Shown: one piece after another, positions 14,200-23,578 of the stretch
Numbering within the stretch: position 1 is the stretch's first letter
How the letters are laid out: every line of letters starts with the position of its first letter
Origin: an uncultured Clostridium sp.
GTDB lineage: Bacteria > Bacillota > Clostridia > Lachnospirales > Lachnospiraceae
Assembly: GCA_900544905.1 (NCBI GenBank)
Contig: UQXF01000006.1
Coordinates: 1-56,015, forward strand
Length of the DNA: 56,015 bases
Direction: 5' to 3'
The notes under the pieces: model-generated
The model's database searches: none
The model's input: only the letters and a program-made list of their open reading frames with translations
Told to the model about the DNA's origin: nothing
Translations under genes and position numbers: made by a program

Positions 14200-15246
14200 T
14201 TACAACAGTTCTGCTACCTTGCTAAGAATTGCAGTCTCTTTCTCCCGCGCGTCATCCAGATAATCTGCAATTCTGCCGCCGGCTTCAATCTCATTGGTTA
14301 CAGAGATACGAACCAGCAGATTCCGGGCTGTCAGCATATCCTCTACAACAACTGCGTAATCATCTAACATTTCCTGATTAAACGGAATCACTTCATTTGC
14401 CATTAAATATTTTAACCGGTCTAACATTAAAACCTTATGGTCATAGGCAATATGTAACGCACGGATGTCAAAATCCGGCTCCTCCCTGTGAAGCTGCTTA
14501 TCCACCCTGGTCTTCAAGGCATCATAAACATTTACACCAAAAACCGTATCATCAAATCGGTTTCTCATCATCCGGAAATGTTCCTTCGTGTCCTCACCCT
14601 TCAAATATTCCTCCAGGGTTCTCTTAATCAGAACCGGGTCTATATCATAATATTTGCTGTCAACATTTTTCTGAATGACATACAGTCCGCGGGTACCCTT
14701 ATAATCATCCCTGAAAACATGGTCCTCTCCGGCAGAAAGCACATCAAAGCCTCTCTTAACCGCATCAAAGGTAACCGTTGTATATGCATATTTGTCCTTA
14801 AAGGTGAAGTCTCCCACATAGAATACCTCTTCCTCCATGTTATATCCATAAATGAACAATTCATGAGAAAACTTATAGTCTACGCTGACATCACTAATCA
14901 TTCTCGCCTCATCGAAGGCACCATATACATATCCGCCAAGGTCAATGGTCTTCACAATAAAATCAATCACATCCCCACAATAGCTTTCAATCTGCGGCTT
15001 TGTAATCAAAGAAAAGAGAAGATACGGACATTCCTTCAGCGCACTGCTTCCCGGCATCATATCACATAACAAAATTTCATCCCCGCTTGTATATTCCGGA
15101 ATATTATAACAACGGAGCTGGATATAATTGCTGTATATCCATTTCTTTGCATTCTCATCTTCCCCAAGGATTGAAAATAAAGTTGCATGCCACTGCCATG
15201 ATGTAATGGCAGGATATTTAACAGGTAAAACCACTTTGTTAGCCAT
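14200..15246 (-). CDS. Uncharacterised protein with C39/BtrH-like features
   Basis: 348 aa, soluble. The N-terminal YPAITSWQWHATLFSIL region and a later HELFIYGYNMEEEVFYVGDF stretch followed by KYAYTTVTFDAVKRGFD recall the fold of BtrH N-terminal and C39-like cysteine-peptidase proteins, where a loading Cys near the N-terminus and an H..GY element are used to move acyl or peptidyl groups from a carrier protein. The usual N-terminal C-x-x-S type nucleophile is not obvious, so activity is uncertain. The C-terminal 120 residues are helical. It lies 20 bases after the ACP gene. Family call is tentative. Confidence 0.45.
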   Translation of the reverse strand: MANKVVLPVKYPAITSWQWHATLFSILGEDENAKKWIYSNYIQLRCYNIPEYTSGDEILLCDMMPGSSALKECPYLLFSLITKPQIESYCGDVIDFIVKTIDLGGYVYGAFDEARMISDVSVDYKFSHELFIYGYNMEEEVFYVGDFTFKDKYAYTTVTFDAVKRGFDVLSAGEDHVFRDDYKGTRGLYVIQKNVDSKYYDIDPVLIKRTLEEYLKGEDTKEHFRMMRNRFDDTVFGVNVYDALKTRVDKQLHREEPDFDIRALHIAYDHKVLMLDRLKYLMANEVIPFNQEMLDDYAVVVEDMLTARNLLVRISVTNEIEAGGRIADYLDDAREKETAILSKVAELL

Positions 15247-15266
15247 AATTCCTTATTCCTCCTTCA

Positions 15267-15518
15267 TTACTGTAGCTTTTCTTCAATTACTTCAATGACA
15301 TCATCAAAATTTTCATATTTGTTAAGCGCCAGCTCTCTGTCATCAAACTTAACATTAAATGTCTGTTCAGCATCCACAATCATCTTAATCAATGACACGG
15401 AATCTACCCCATATTCATCCGCCATGGACGCCTCTGTATCAAGCTTGTCCACTTCGACATCCGGCAGCTCTTCCTCAATAATTTCCAGTAATTTCTCTTT
15501 AATTTCCTTTTTTTCCAT
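15267..15518 (-). CDS. Acyl carrier protein
   Basis: 83 aa from ATG 15518 (GGAGGG 7 bases upstream; a longer frame to 15584 adds a non-ACP leader). Four-helix acidic carrier with the attachment motif YGVDSVSL, Ser40 carrying phosphopantetheine. Located between a MATE exporter and a C39/BtrH-like gene and in the same unit as an Sfp-type PPTase, away from fatty-acid synthesis genes, so a dedicated rather than housekeeping ACP is inferred. Confidence 0.9.
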   Translation of the reverse strand: MEKKEIKEKLLEIIEEELPDVEVDKLDTEASMADEYGVDSVSLIKMIVDAEQTFNVKFDDRELALNKYENFDDVIEVIEEKLQ

Positions 15519-15598
15519 GCTGATACCCTCCATAAATTCTAATACAATTATTATTTTAATACGAATACAGGTAATGTTCAACAAAAATATTTAAAAAT

Positions 15599-16963
15599 TT
15601 ATGCTTCCGTCTTATCCACAAAGCCAGCATTGTTCTTTAATATATGCGTATAAAAATCCCACATCACAAGACACATACATACAATCCATATGACTGGCTC
15701 GGAAATACAGACTCCCAGATATCCAAGCTTTGGTGCCAGATACGCTGCTGCCAGAAATTTTCCCACCAGCTCAATGACACTTCCAATCACCGGCACAACA
15801 CGCCGGTCCAGACCCTGTAATGTGGACCTTAAAACCAGAAGGGGCACTAAAAAATAAAAAAACGGAAAATTAATGCGTATATATTTCACTGCTGTATCAA
15901 TCACCACCGGATTCTCCGAGCCGGTAATGGCATGTGCGAGAAACGGACCGGCAAAAAAGGCAGTAAGTACGCCTACTGTTGCCCAGATAAAGCCTAACAG
16001 GAAAGTGTCCAGAATCCCCTCTTTAATGCGGTCAATCTTTCCTGCCCCATAATTCTGACTGGCATAGGTGGAGGCTGTAACCGAAAAGGTAGAAAATACT
16101 ATCATAAAAATTTCATCCATCTTCCGCGCCGCTGTATGCGCCGCAATGACCTCTTTGTCAAAGCCGTTAACAGCGCTCTGCAGCGCCACCGTTCCAATTG
16201 AAACCACCGCCAGCATCATTGCCATGGAAAATGCAGTCGCCAGCAAATCCATAACAATCTTTTTTTCAAACACCATATGCTGCTTATGAAGCCGCAAATC
16301 CGGACATTTTTTCATAACGTACCACAGACTGGCAGCAACAGAGAGCATCTGCGCCAGCACCGTCGCAATGGCGGCTCCTCCCACCCCCAAATGCATCCCT
16401 GCCACAAACCAGATGTCCAGAACCACATTGACAACAGATGCAATCACCAGAAAAACCAACGGCATAACACTATTGCCCACTGCACGCATAATCCCGGCAA
16501 ACATGTTATAGCTCACCGTGACAATCAAGCCGGCAAATGCAATCCGCAAATAGGAAACCGCATCCTCCATAATGGAATCCGGCGTTCCCAAAAGCCGCAG
16601 CAGCGGTTCAATGCCAAGCAATGCCAGCACCGTGAGAACAACCGCTATCAAAACAGACAGTGCATAGGTCATAAACAGCGCTTTTTTAAAGCCCTCTTCA
16701 TCCCTTGCGCCATAATATCTCGCCAAAATCATGGAAAAGCCATTGGTGGCACCATTGGCAAGACCTGTCACCAGACCAAAAAACGGACTTGTGGCTCCCA
16801 CCGCCGCCAGTGCATCATCTCCCAGAACATTGCCGACAATGGCAGTATCCATCACATTATAAAACTGTTGAAATATATTTCCCAATAAAATGGGTAGGGA
16901 AAATAACAGAATCAGCTTTATCGGTCTGCCTTCTGTCATATCCAAATCCATAGACCTTTTCAT
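15599..16963 (-). CDS. MATE family efflux transporter
   Basis: 454 aa, 12 membrane segments. N-terminal DMTEGRPIKLILLFSLPILLGN and QQFYNVMDTAIVG are the hallmark MATE opening; ALAAVGATSP follows. Drives drug or metabolite export with a Na+ or H+ gradient. GGAGGT lies before ATG 16963. It sits 80 bases before the ACP gene in the same direction and could export the product of that cluster. Confidence 0.92.
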   Translation of the reverse strand: MKRSMDLDMTEGRPIKLILLFSLPILLGNIFQQFYNVMDTAIVGNVLGDDALAAVGATSPFFGLVTGLANGATNGFSMILARYYGARDEEGFKKALFMTYALSVLIAVVLTVLALLGIEPLLRLLGTPDSIMEDAVSYLRIAFAGLIVTVSYNMFAGIMRAVGNSVMPLVFLVIASVVNVVLDIWFVAGMHLGVGGAAIATVLAQMLSVAASLWYVMKKCPDLRLHKQHMVFEKKIVMDLLATAFSMAMMLAVVSIGTVALQSAVNGFDKEVIAAHTAARKMDEIFMIVFSTFSVTASTYASQNYGAGKIDRIKEGILDTFLLGFIWATVGVLTAFFAGPFLAHAITGSENPVVIDTAVKYIRINFPFFYFLVPLLVLRSTLQGLDRRVVPVIGSVIELVGKFLAAAYLAPKLGYLGVCISEPVIWIVCMCLVMWDFYTHILKNNAGFVDKTEA

Positions 16964-17024
16964 ACGGTACCTCCATATATTCCCCTGTTCTTCCTCTATT
17001 TCCTCCCCACAACAGTCTCCATCT

Positions 17025-18749
17025 TTAATTGTTTTCCTGTTTTTCCTGCAGTTTTTTGTTCTTATTATTCCGGATAGCCCGAAGCAGCACTCCGTGCACC
17101 AGATTCAGATATAGGAGAACACAGAGAACCACAGCAATGACAAAGCCTGCCAGCACATCCACTGTATAGTAGGAAATTGCATCCGTCAGTGCCTTTCCGT
17201 GGAAAAACTCATTTACCGCTGTGGATAGCCTGTCAACCGTGTAAGACGGCGCAACGCCGGTTATAACCTGCGCCACCCCTGTAAGAACCAGCAATATTTC
17301 CCCAAACCGGTAAGGGTTCTTTTTTGAAGTCTCATCACAGACAGCCTGGTCTTCCTTTTCGGCCTGTGCCTGAAGCTCCTCCTCTGTTGTCAGAATCCGT
17401 ATCGTTTCATCTTTCTTGCTGACAAACAGCTTCATAAATACCCTGGCAAGCGCTGTCATTAAAAATGCCCACTGAATCGTATACACCACCAACAGCCATT
17501 TCCAGCCCACTGTGGTCAGAATGGATTTATATAGCAGGGAATGTGCCAGAAAGCCTGCGGTTCCCGGTACTCCCCCAAGGCTTGCACAGGCCAGCAGGCA
17601 TGCCACAGCCAATAATTTATTGTCTTTCCCGGAAGCAATCAGACCTTTAATCTCGTATGTCTTAATCTTCCTTACCAGCTCCAGCGCCACCATATAAAGA
17701 ACCAGCAAAGATATAGAGGACACCACCAGCAAATACAGACTGCTCCGTATTGCATAGGCATTTGACTCTCCTCCCAGTACCATCAAAGCTATGGAAAGGA
17801 CATTAAAACCATTTACCGCCACACCAAGTCCCATGAGAATTTTACGGATATCCGTAGATGTAAAGGTAATGAGCAATCCCCATATACCAGTTGCAATTCC
17901 CATCACCAGCAGAATTTTTCCAAAAATGGAATTGCTCTGGAACACATTGGCTGCCAGCATCAGAATACCGAAAATTCCCAGCTTAGAGGCTGTGCCCATA
18001 AGTACGGAAGAGAGCTCAATCAATCCGTAGGAATTGCCACGGGTTACCTGAAACTGCAGTGGAAATAATCCGGCAAAGACAGCCAGCCCGAGAAACATAA
18101 TACAGCTGCCTACGAGAATCCCACTGCCCCCATTTAATAAAACATAAGATGATGTCGCAACTCCAATATAATTTACATTCACACTTCCCATATACCCGAG
18201 AACCAGCACCAGTCCAACAGTGACTGCAATAATGCCGCCAACTGTAAATGCCAGATAAATATTTGCATTTCGCAATACCGTTTTGTCCGGCCGATGAATC
18301 ATTAACGGGTAGGCAAACAGCATGGCAAAGGTCAAAAAGATTAAAAAATCAAAAAAATTAGAACTTAAAAATGCACCCAGCACCATACTAAACAGACACA
18401 TATAAAGCAGATAAAACCGGTTGCTGCCCTTATCATTTTTTAAGGATTCCTTCATAAACTGGCTCACCACACCGAATACCACCACTGTCACAGCACATAA
18501 CAGCAGCCGTATCTTATCTATGGTAAAATACAAGCCGACGCCTAAAATATCATCAATGCTTACGGATAATACCTGCCATTCCTTTGCAATCTCATATCCC
18601 ATGCAGGCAAGCATAACGCATTCCACAAACATAACAATATCAATCCAGTCATTTCTTGTCGATTTGTTCTTTTTGCCCAAAAAGAAACCAATGATTCCCC
18701 CAAGCATCGGGAATAACCATATAATCAACAACCCATAATTATTTTCCAT
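17025..18749 (-). CDS. Complex I antiporter-like membrane protein (ND2/ND4/ND5 type)
   Basis: 574 aa from ATG 18749 (GGTGAT 4 bases upstream; GTG 18758 is alternative). About 14 membrane segments with the Proton_antipo_M core: FAGLFPLQFQVTRGNSYGLIELSSVLMGTASKLGIFGIL replaces the usual H.WLPDA..aP...SA.L......K.G.YG region, and GGVPGTAGFLAHSLLYKSI matches the G.P...GF..K element. The conserved WLPDA is lost while the core Lys positions partly remain. A cytoplasmic charged insert (about 440-480) and a C-terminal helix pair follow. Four bases after the 212-aa partner. No other complex I, Mrp or hydrogenase gene is near. Motif strings here are described in part only. Confidence 0.7.
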   Translation of the reverse strand: MENNYGLLIIWLFPMLGGIIGFFLGKKNKSTRNDWIDIVMFVECVMLACMGYEIAKEWQVLSVSIDDILGVGLYFTIDKIRLLLCAVTVVVFGVVSQFMKESLKNDKGSNRFYLLYMCLFSMVLGAFLSSNFFDFLIFLTFAMLFAYPLMIHRPDKTVLRNANIYLAFTVGGIIAVTVGLVLVLGYMGSVNVNYIGVATSSYVLLNGGSGILVGSCIMFLGLAVFAGLFPLQFQVTRGNSYGLIELSSVLMGTASKLGIFGILMLAANVFQSNSIFGKILLVMGIATGIWGLLITFTSTDIRKILMGLGVAVNGFNVLSIALMVLGGESNAYAIRSSLYLLVVSSISLLVLYMVALELVRKIKTYEIKGLIASGKDNKLLAVACLLACASLGGVPGTAGFLAHSLLYKSILTTVGWKWLLVVYTIQWAFLMTALARVFMKLFVSKKDETIRILTTEEELQAQAEKEDQAVCDETSKKNPYRFGEILLVLTGVAQVITGVAPSYTVDRLSTAVNEFFHGKALTDAISYYTVDVLAGFVIAVVLCVLLYLNLVHGVLLRAIRNNKNKKLQEKQENN

Positions 18750-18762
18750 CTCTATCACCCGC

Positions 18763-19401
18763 CTAACTAAATATTTTCTCTATCGGATTATCAATTACAG
18801 ACATTGCCTGATTCTGGAAAATGCACAAAACCACTAAAAGCAATGCTATAACAGCCACAACAGCCGCAAGTCCTCCGGAGGTTGATTTAAGCTTCACATC
18901 CCCGGACAGATAAGCCTGTTTCAGAATGGAAAAGGTGAGCATTACCGAAATTGCAATACCTGCAATCACACCAAACATCCCCAGATAAGTACAAATACCG
19001 AAATCTCCTCCCAGTAAGCCTAAAAGGGAATACATAATCCCATAAAAGGTTCCGGTAGCCGGAAAGCCTGCCAAAACCACAGCAAAAATAACCGCTGCGG
19101 TATACAGGAAAGGCATTTTCTGCCTCATGCCCGCTAATTCTTCCACGGATGTAAGTTCATTCTTCTTACAGATATTACAAAACAACAAAACAAAACATAT
19201 CAATGCCGGAAGCTGGAATACCGCCTGCCGCAGCCCGCCCTTCACTCCGAACAGATTCCACAGTGAAACTGGCAGCACCACCATTCCGATTGTAGAAATA
19301 CAGAGAAACAGCAGCTTCTTTTTCATATTTTTTGTTTTGGCTCCTCCAAGCCCCAGTAAAATCAATATTACTGAGACTATAATTAATATTTTGTTTATCA
19401 T
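18763..19401 (-). CDS. Half-length antiporter-like membrane protein
   Basis: 212 aa, about six membrane segments. The segment SVEELAGMRQKMPFLYTAAV followed by LAGFPATGTFYGI resembles the C-terminal half of NuoN/NuoM subunits (L.GL..KMP....... GIPP..GF). It is far shorter than a full subunit (450-500 aa). TAGGAGGT precedes the ATG and it lies directly before the 574-aa relative, so the pair may build one unit. Confidence 0.6.
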   Translation of the reverse strand: MINKILIIVSVILILLGLGGAKTKNMKKKLLFLCISTIGMVVLPVSLWNLFGVKGGLRQAVFQLPALICFVLLFCNICKKNELTSVEELAGMRQKMPFLYTAAVIFAVVLAGFPATGTFYGIMYSLLGLLGGDFGICTYLGMFGVIAGIAISVMLTFSILKQAYLSGDVKLKSTSGGLAAVVAVIALLLVVLCIFQNQAMSVIDNPIEKIFS

Positions 19402-19465
19402 GTGTACCTCCTAAAGAATACTTTTTCACCTGCAGTCTTCTTAAGATAAGCGTACCGCCAGGTGT

Positions 19466-20374
19466 TTATAACAATTTATGTTTTCGGAAAGCAATTATGC
19501 AAAACAGCACAACTGCAGCCGAGAAAATAACAACCCCCAGATAACTATACCGCCAGTGAAGCTCCGGCATATATTCAAAATTCATTCCATACCATCCCAC
19601 AATCAGTGACAGGGGCGAAAAAATGGTGGTAATCACCGTAAACAGCTTCATAATATTATTTAAGTTATAATCCAGCATGGCATCATGGGTTTCACGGAGC
19701 TGCACAGTATATTCCTTTAAATGCTTTACATTTTCACTTAACCGGCCTGTACGCTCTGTAAACAGAGAAAAACGGCGGATGTTCTCCGGGGGAAACATAT
19801 CATTTTCATTATCCCGCAATATTTCTCCCACATCAATCAGCTGTTCATAATAATTCCAGATATACATAAGCTCCTTTTTCATAAGCAATATCTCATTGAT
19901 AAATGCCGGGTCCACATGCTCCTTCAAAATTCTGGTCTCTAAGACACTCATATGAAATTCCATGTTTTCCAGAAACTTTTTATCATCCTGAATCAGCTGG
20001 TTTAAAAAATGGTACAGAAATTTCTCCGGCACCGTCTCCTTTAAGCCCTGCCCTTCGGTCTCATAACGTTTCACAACCCCGTCAAACAAAATTCGTATGC
20101 TGCCATCGTCATCCTTTACATCTACTATGAGACAAAGGTCATTGCGGATATACAGAGCCACCCTGTCCTTTTCTCCAAACACATCCTGGAAATTCAGGAT
20201 ATCCAGCACCATAAATACCAGATTAGGCATCACATAGGTATTACTGCGGAAATTGTAAAGATTTCCTCCGCATTCCTCTACGGTCTGCTCCGGGAAGCCA
20301 AACATGACATAGTCATCCTGAAGCTCCTGATAAGTGACGATTCCAACCCTTCCCCTTTTCAATTCATAAAACAT
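19466..20374 (-). CDS. CorA-like divalent cation transporter
   Basis: 302 aa. Long N-terminal cytoplasmic alpha/beta and helical funnel domain, then two C-terminal membrane helices with the pore signature YGMNF (about residue 262) between them and MPE in the periplasmic-side loop. Such proteins form pentameric Mg2+ or Co2+ channels; zinc-exporting ZntB relatives share the motif. 64 bases upstream of the antiporter-like genes; it may or may not be in their transcript. Confidence 0.88.
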   Translation of the reverse strand: MFYELKRGRVGIVTYQELQDDYVMFGFPEQTVEECGGNLYNFRSNTYVMPNLVFMVLDILNFQDVFGEKDRVALYIRNDLCLIVDVKDDDGSIRILFDGVVKRYETEGQGLKETVPEKFLYHFLNQLIQDDKKFLENMEFHMSVLETRILKEHVDPAFINEILLMKKELMYIWNYYEQLIDVGEILRDNENDMFPPENIRRFSLFTERTGRLSENVKHLKEYTVQLRETHDAMLDYNLNNIMKLFTVITTIFSPLSLIVGWYGMNFEYMPELHWRYSYLGVVIFSAAVVLFCIIAFRKHKLL

Positions 20375-20514
20375 AGCCTACTCCATTCCAGCCAACTCAG
20401 CCTTTATATAAATTCTATTCTCCCGGAAATCTGCAATTCATGCAGGATTTCCTGCTAGGTAGTATGCCTAATACTTGGAAAATAATGTAAAGAATTCATC
20501 ACTTCTTTATTATG

Positions 20515-20560
20515 TACTCAAAAAAGGGGCGCCTGACTATTTTTTCATATGCCTGGCAAC
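20515..20560 (-). repeat. 46-bp dispersed repeat, copy 2
   Basis: Same length as 2591-2636, with identical outer 10 and 22 bases. The core differs at six positions and pairs poorly, so only the copy at 2591 is a strong terminator. It lies immediately past the true terminator of the DUF1002 gene. The rest of 20375-20649 holds a small perfect GCAGGA/TCCTGC repeat (20444-20457) and no gene. Confidence 0.75.
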
Positions 20561-20566
20561 AAAAAT

Positions 20567-20595
20567 AGGGCTGTCACAAAAATACGACAGCCCCA
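20567..20595 (-). terminator. Terminator of the DUF1002 gene
   Basis: GGGCTGTC/GACAGCCC (20568-20575/20586-20593) with 10-base loop; on the minus strand it is followed by TATTTTTG. Confidence 0.85.
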
Positions 20596-20649
20596 TTTTA
20601 CCACTCTCTATAAAAATTACAATTATTTTCACACTTAATTCATGAAAAA

Positions 20650-21555
20650 TCAGCTAAATATATCATTAAAAAAGCTCTGTATTGCATCAATAATCTTCTG
20701 GAAGAAATTCTTTGCCTGCTCCTTGTCAATTCCCATATCCTCCAGCTTGTTAAACAGGTCCTTTGCCTGTTCCTTCATGCTGTCAATATCCAAATCAAGA
20801 CTGGCAATTTTTTTCATCAGGGAAATAATAGTCTGCTTCTCTTCATCTGTAATAGTAATGTTCAGCTGCTTTGCGCCCTCATCAATTGCCTCGCTGATTT
20901 TGTCTTCATCATCAAGACCTTCCTCTACGACCTTAGCCTTAACATATGCTATTAACTGCTCGATATCCTCTGAATCAATGTCCTCCGCCATCTGGCTGGT
21001 AACGACAAGCTCGTTCACCGCAGTATCCATGCTTTCTTCTGAAATTTCCTCTCCTGTCAATTCAGAGTATGCCTTCATGGCTCCCACCAGGGCTGCTGTT
21101 CCTGTAATCTCAAAAGGCCCTGCCACAATTACATCCGCATTCTCAATACCGGCGGTAATCAGGGCATTGGTATACATACCGGCAGTACAATAGGAAATAT
21201 TCTTTGTCTCCACATCAATTCCATCTCCGTCTTCTCCTAACACAACGATAACCGAAGAAAGAGCTCTGGAGCCAATCACACTGTCGTCCAGATAATCACC
21301 TAAATATTTGTGTTCATCATCATTGGTAGTCTCGCCAACGGTATAACTCTCCAGGTCTTCCTCATCAATTCCCAGTAAATCCATAACCGTTGCCTTCTCA
21401 TCACTGTTCAAATCCGCACCAAAGGATACATAAACATCCTTTGGGTCTGCATCTGTTACTGCATCTGCCTTTGCAGTCAGTCCTGCCGCCGGTAATGTCA
21501 ATACCATTGCCGCCGCCAATACTGCTGCTGTTATCTTCTTATATAATGCTCTCAT
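20650..21555 (-). CDS. Secreted DUF1002 protein
   Basis: 301 aa with a signal peptide (basic start, hydrophobic LAAAMVLTLPAAGLTA, cleavage after AKA about residue 31). The body matches the DUF1002 family of Firmicutes extracellular proteins: VYVSFGADL, SSVIVVLGEDGDGI, ITAGIENADVIVAGPFEITGTAALVGA segments, then an acidic helical C-terminus. Function unknown. Own promoter (21603-21631) and terminator, so monocistronic. Confidence 0.85.
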   Translation of the reverse strand: MRALYKKITAAVLAAAMVLTLPAAGLTAKADAVTDADPKDVYVSFGADLNSDEKATVMDLLGIDEEDLESYTVGETTNDDEHKYLGDYLDDSVIGSRALSSVIVVLGEDGDGIDVETKNISYCTAGMYTNALITAGIENADVIVAGPFEITGTAALVGAMKAYSELTGEEISEESMDTAVNELVVTSQMAEDIDSEDIEQLIAYVKAKVVEEGLDDEDKISEAIDEGAKQLNITITDEEKQTIISLMKKIASLDLDIDSMKEQAKDLFNKLEDMGIDKEQAKNFFQKIIDAIQSFFNDIFS

Positions 21556-21602
21556 GTTATTTCCTCCCTATCATAAGCGTATACCGCTTTACTTTTTCTG
21601 CT

Positions 21603-21631
21603 ATCATAGCATTATGCTTCCCATCCGTCAA
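21603..21631 (-). promoter_or_regulatory. Promoter of the DUF1002 gene
   Basis: TTGACG (complement 21626-21631), 17 bases, TATGAT (complement 21603-21608), about 48 bases before the ATG; a small AAGCG/CGCTT hairpin lies in the leader. Confidence 0.65.
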
Positions 21632-21704
21632 ATAAAGACTTTCTGAAATATATCTTTCAAATTTATTAATATTATGAACGCTGCCTTTCAAAAATGTTAC
21701 ATTC

Positions 21705-22463
21705 CTAGTCATCCCGTCTTCCGCCGCCTAAATACCGCAGAACATAATAAAGGATTTGCAACAAGCTGGTTACCAGGGCTGCAACATAGGTCATTGCGGC
21801 TGCACTCAGCACTTTTTTTGCGCCCTTATAGTCTTTCTCTGCAAACATACCGCTGTCACGAATCACAGATAATGCTCTGTTAGAGGCATCAAATTCTACC
21901 GGCAGCGTCACAAGCTGGAACACTGCAACAAGAGAAAAGAGTAAAATCCCAAAAAATACCAGGCTTAAGCCAAACTTACTCCCGGAAAACAGGCAGCCAA
22001 TCAGAATCAGAACCGGACCAAAGCTGGAGCCAAAATTACATACCGGAATAATCGCATTCCGTATACGGATTGGTGTATACTCCTCTGCGTGCTGTACTGC
22101 ATGCCCGGCTTCATGGCATGCCACACCAACTGCACCAATGGAAGGGGAATTATAAACCGATGAAGACAGCCGGATTACATTGTCCTTCGGGTCATAGTGG
22201 TCTGTCAGGCTTCCGTTTACATGCTCAATCCTCACATAGGAGAGTCCATTCTGGTCCAGTACCATTCTGGCAGCCTGTGCTCCTGTCATCCCTCTGGAAT
22301 TACTTATTTTATTATACTTGTTAAAGGTATGCTTCACCTTTGCCTGCGCCCACAACCCCAGCAGCAGTGCCGGCAGCATAAAAACCAGATAGGACAGATA
22401 TCCATACCCATAGCCATATCCGTAGCCGCCATAGTAAGCACCCATTGTCATCATTTCCAACAT
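21705..22463 (-). CDS. YugP-like zinc membrane metallopeptidase
   Basis: 252 aa from ATG 22463 (GGAGG 8 bases upstream). The N-terminus carries a Tyr-Gly run (YYGGYGYGYGYGYLSY) before the first membrane segment. Zinc-binding HEAGHAVQ lies about residue 117, within a GVACHEAGHAVQHAE context; two to three further membrane helices follow. The family is a membrane-bound zincin found across Firmicutes; substrate unknown. The preceding EamA gene ends 39 bases upstream. Confidence 0.88.
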   Translation of the reverse strand: MLEMMTMGAYYGGYGYGYGYGYLSYLVFMLPALLLGLWAQAKVKHTFNKYNKISNSRGMTGAQAARMVLDQNGLSYVRIEHVNGSLTDHYDPKDNVIRLSSSVYNSPSIGAVGVACHEAGHAVQHAEEYTPIRIRNAIIPVCNFGSSFGPVLILIGCLFSGSKFGLSLVFFGILLFSLVAVFQLVTLPVEFDASNRALSVIRDSGMFAEKDYKGAKKVLSAAAMTYVAALVTSLLQILYYVLRYLGGGRRDD

Positions 22464-22502
22464 AATCTGTACCTCCATTCAATGTACTGATATATACCAT
22501 AA

Positions 22503-23519
22503 TCAAAACTTGTGTCCATTTTGTGTCATCTTTCCGCTATTTTGGGGATTTATATTGACAATAACTATGCCGGCTGTTACAAGCAGCAAGGCAGTCACCG
22601 CCCTGCCTGTCCCCATCGCATCCCCCTGCTCCTTCAACAGCAATGCGGACAATATCACACCAAACATTGGATTCATAAACCCATATGCCGCCACCTTGGA
22701 GACCGGATTATACTTTAACAGCATTCCCCAAACAGAAAATGCCGCCGCTGAGACAAAGGCGAGATAAAGCAGCATTGCAATTCCCTTTCCCGTAACCATT
22801 TGAAGCCTTCCGCCACCGGCAAGCCCCGCCACTGCCATAATCAGTCCTCCCGCCATAAACTGATACGCTGCCAGTAAAACCGGATTGGACTCCTTTGCAT
22901 ATTTTTTAGTCAGCACCGAAGAAAATGCATATGCAACAGTAGAAAAAAACACAAAGCCCTCACCCGTAAGGCTCATATGCAAATCCATTCCCGTGGCTGC
23001 GCCGTTTAAATTAATCAGCACTACTCCTGCAAAGCCAATTATACATCCCGCCATCTTCTTAAGGGTCAGCCGCTCCATGCGGAAAATAAGGCTTGACACC
23101 AGAATTGCAACAAATACATTTGCAGCTTCAATAATGGACGCCTTGACTCCGGTTGTTCTCGCCAGCCCCAGATAAAAGAAAAAATACTGCAATACGGTCT
23201 GGAAAAGGCAGAGCTTCACAATTCGTGGAATTTCCCATTTTGCAGGCACCAGCCATTTTTTCTGTGCAGCGCTCCCGATTATCAGCGCCAGTATTCCTGC
23301 CAGCAGGAACCGTATCCCTGCAAATAAAATCTGGGTAAAAGTGTCCGAGGTGTCAATGCCAAACAACCGGTATCCAAGCTTTACACAGGGAAAAGCGCTT
23401 CCCCACAGAATACAGCACACCATAGCCAGAATAAAAACAACCCACGGGTTACACATCCTATGCTCCCTGCCTGTTTTCTCTGGTAATTCCTCTTGTAATA
23501 ATATGTTTCCCGTCTTCAT
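22503..23519 (-). CDS. EamA/DMT family transporter
   Basis: 338 aa, ten membrane helices in two EamA repeats: first CCILWGSAFPCVKLGYRL, second FSTVAYAFSSVLTKKYAK. Such DMT proteins export metabolites or amino acids; substrate cannot be read from sequence. A GGAG SD lies 11 bases before ATG. Confidence 0.88.
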   Translation of the reverse strand: MKTGNILLQEELPEKTGREHRMCNPWVVFILAMVCCILWGSAFPCVKLGYRLFGIDTSDTFTQILFAGIRFLLAGILALIIGSAAQKKWLVPAKWEIPRIVKLCLFQTVLQYFFFYLGLARTTGVKASIIEAANVFVAILVSSLIFRMERLTLKKMAGCIIGFAGVVLINLNGAATGMDLHMSLTGEGFVFFSTVAYAFSSVLTKKYAKESNPVLLAAYQFMAGGLIMAVAGLAGGGRLQMVTGKGIAMLLYLAFVSAAAFSVWGMLLKYNPVSKVAAYGFMNPMFGVILSALLLKEQGDAMGTGRAVTALLLVTAGIVIVNINPQNSGKMTQNGHKF

Positions 23520-23578
23520 TTTATATTACTCCAAATATATCTTTTTTCTCTCCGGTAAATTTCTTTATCCTTAAAGGT

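Noticed and set aside
17025..19401. Complex I (nuo) or Mrp antiporter operon
   Set aside because: Only two divergent antiporter-like genes occur; no NuoBCDI, no MrpC-G.
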